A stretch of DNA of 21,631 nucleotides from Bacteroidota bacterium. GTDB lineage: Bacteria > Bacteroidota > Bacteroidia > Chitinophagales > Chitinophagaceae. Every line of letters begins with the position of its first letter. Positions within the stretch are counted from its first letter, which is position 1. Positions 21,336 to 21,631 of the stretch are shown here, in pieces. The position numbers and the translations under genes were made by a program. The stretch spans positions 1 through 21,631 of the forward strand of contig JAEVYV010000023.1 of the NCBI GenBank assembly GCA_023392575.1, written 5' to 3'. The notes beneath the pieces are model-generated. The model did no database searches. It had not been told where the DNA came from and saw nothing but the letters and a program-made list of their open reading frames with translations.

Positions 21336-21631
21336 ATGAAAATTTCTCCCAGGCATGTTCAAAAAATCGCAGTCTTCAGGGCTCTGCAACTGGGCGACCT
21401 GCTGTGTTCTGTCCCGGCCCTTAGGGCCCTGCATCAGGCTTATCCCAGGGCGGAGATTACTTTGCTGGGCATGCCCTGGGCGCAATCGCTGACCCGGCGG
21501 TTTCCGCATTATGTCCATTCGTTCAAACATTTTCCCGGCTATCCCGGCCTGCCCGAACAGCCTGTGAACCTCAGGGCCTTTACCCGCTTTTTGCAGGATG
21601 TGCAGGAAGAAGGCTTCGACCTGGTTTTGCA
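21336..21631 (+). CDS. GT9 / heptosyltransferase-like glycosyltransferase (5' part only)
   Basis: Open from the ATG at 21336-21338 to the window end with no stop: 98 codons. It starts 14 nt after the GT2 gene, in the same operon. The N terminus I-A-V-F-R-A-L-Q-L-G-D-L-L-C-S-V-P-A-L-R (split here across strand and first helix) is the hallmark of ADP-heptose:LPS heptosyltransferases, where the G-D-x-L/x-x-x-P motif lies in the acceptor-binding loop. It is followed by Y-P-R-A-E-I-T-L-L-G and E-G-F-D-L-V-L, both typical of the family. It supports the view that this operon builds or decorates lipopolysaccharide or another surface glycan. About two-thirds of the gene lies outside the window. Confidence 0.88.
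   Translation, partial: MKISPRHVQKIAVFRALQLGDLLCSVPALRALHQAYPRAEITLLGMPWAQSLTRRFPHYVHSFKHFPGYPGLPEQPVNLRAFTRFLQDVQEEGFDLVL

Overview
The window looks like chromosomal DNA of a Bacteroidota member, most likely family Chitinophagaceae (inference). The grounds are a large secreted protein with a type IX secretion (Por) C-terminal sorting domain and SprB-like segments, several lipoproteins, DUF1569 and DUF6794 proteins, weak or absent Shine-Dalgarno sequences, and promoters of the TTTG-N20-TAnnTTTG type (clearest upstream of 11351).

Layout. 1-6200, nearly all minus strand: a DsbA-like thioredoxin-fold protein with a degraded CxxC, a short receiver-like protein, a FabH-type ketoacyl-ACP synthase III, and a 1205-residue T9SS-exported protein with five tandem Cys-rich repeats of about 80 residues. 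6600-9900: small envelope and metabolic genes, namely a glycine-zipper lipoprotein, two small membrane proteins, a VOC-family protein, an exported rhodanese with a Cys-rich metal-binding-like segment, and a DUF1569/DinB-like protein.

10100-16130 is an accessory-looking stretch, AT-richer in most genes and almost all minus strand: a small lipoprotein, an ankyrin lipoprotein, a DUF6794 protein, an uncharacterised possible beta-propeller protein, a gene split by one in-frame TGA, and an Imm53-type immunity protein with an extra C-terminal half. Three of these genes (DUF6794, propeller-like, Imm53) are each followed 24-44 nt after the stop codon by a related intergenic element of about 130 bp, giving a gene-plus-repeat layout. 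Within this stretch lies an exact 22-bp-period array of ten hairpin-forming units (13669-13882), followed directly by a plus-strand terminator-like hairpin and then a GC-rich fibronectin-III-like gene on the plus strand.

16278-21631: an Old Yellow Enzyme-family oxidoreductase, a lipoprotein and a small conserved-looking protein on the minus strand, then a plus-strand surface-glycan operon running off the window: NodU/CmcH-family carbamoyltransferase, GT2 glycosyltransferase (8-nt overlap) and a GT9/heptosyltransferase-like gene cut by the window end.

The best candidates for something undescribed are the 22-bp hairpin array with its three-step spacer pattern, and the ~130-bp elements downstream of cargo-like genes. 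No known complete defence or mobile system (transposase, integrase, CRISPR) is visible in the window.
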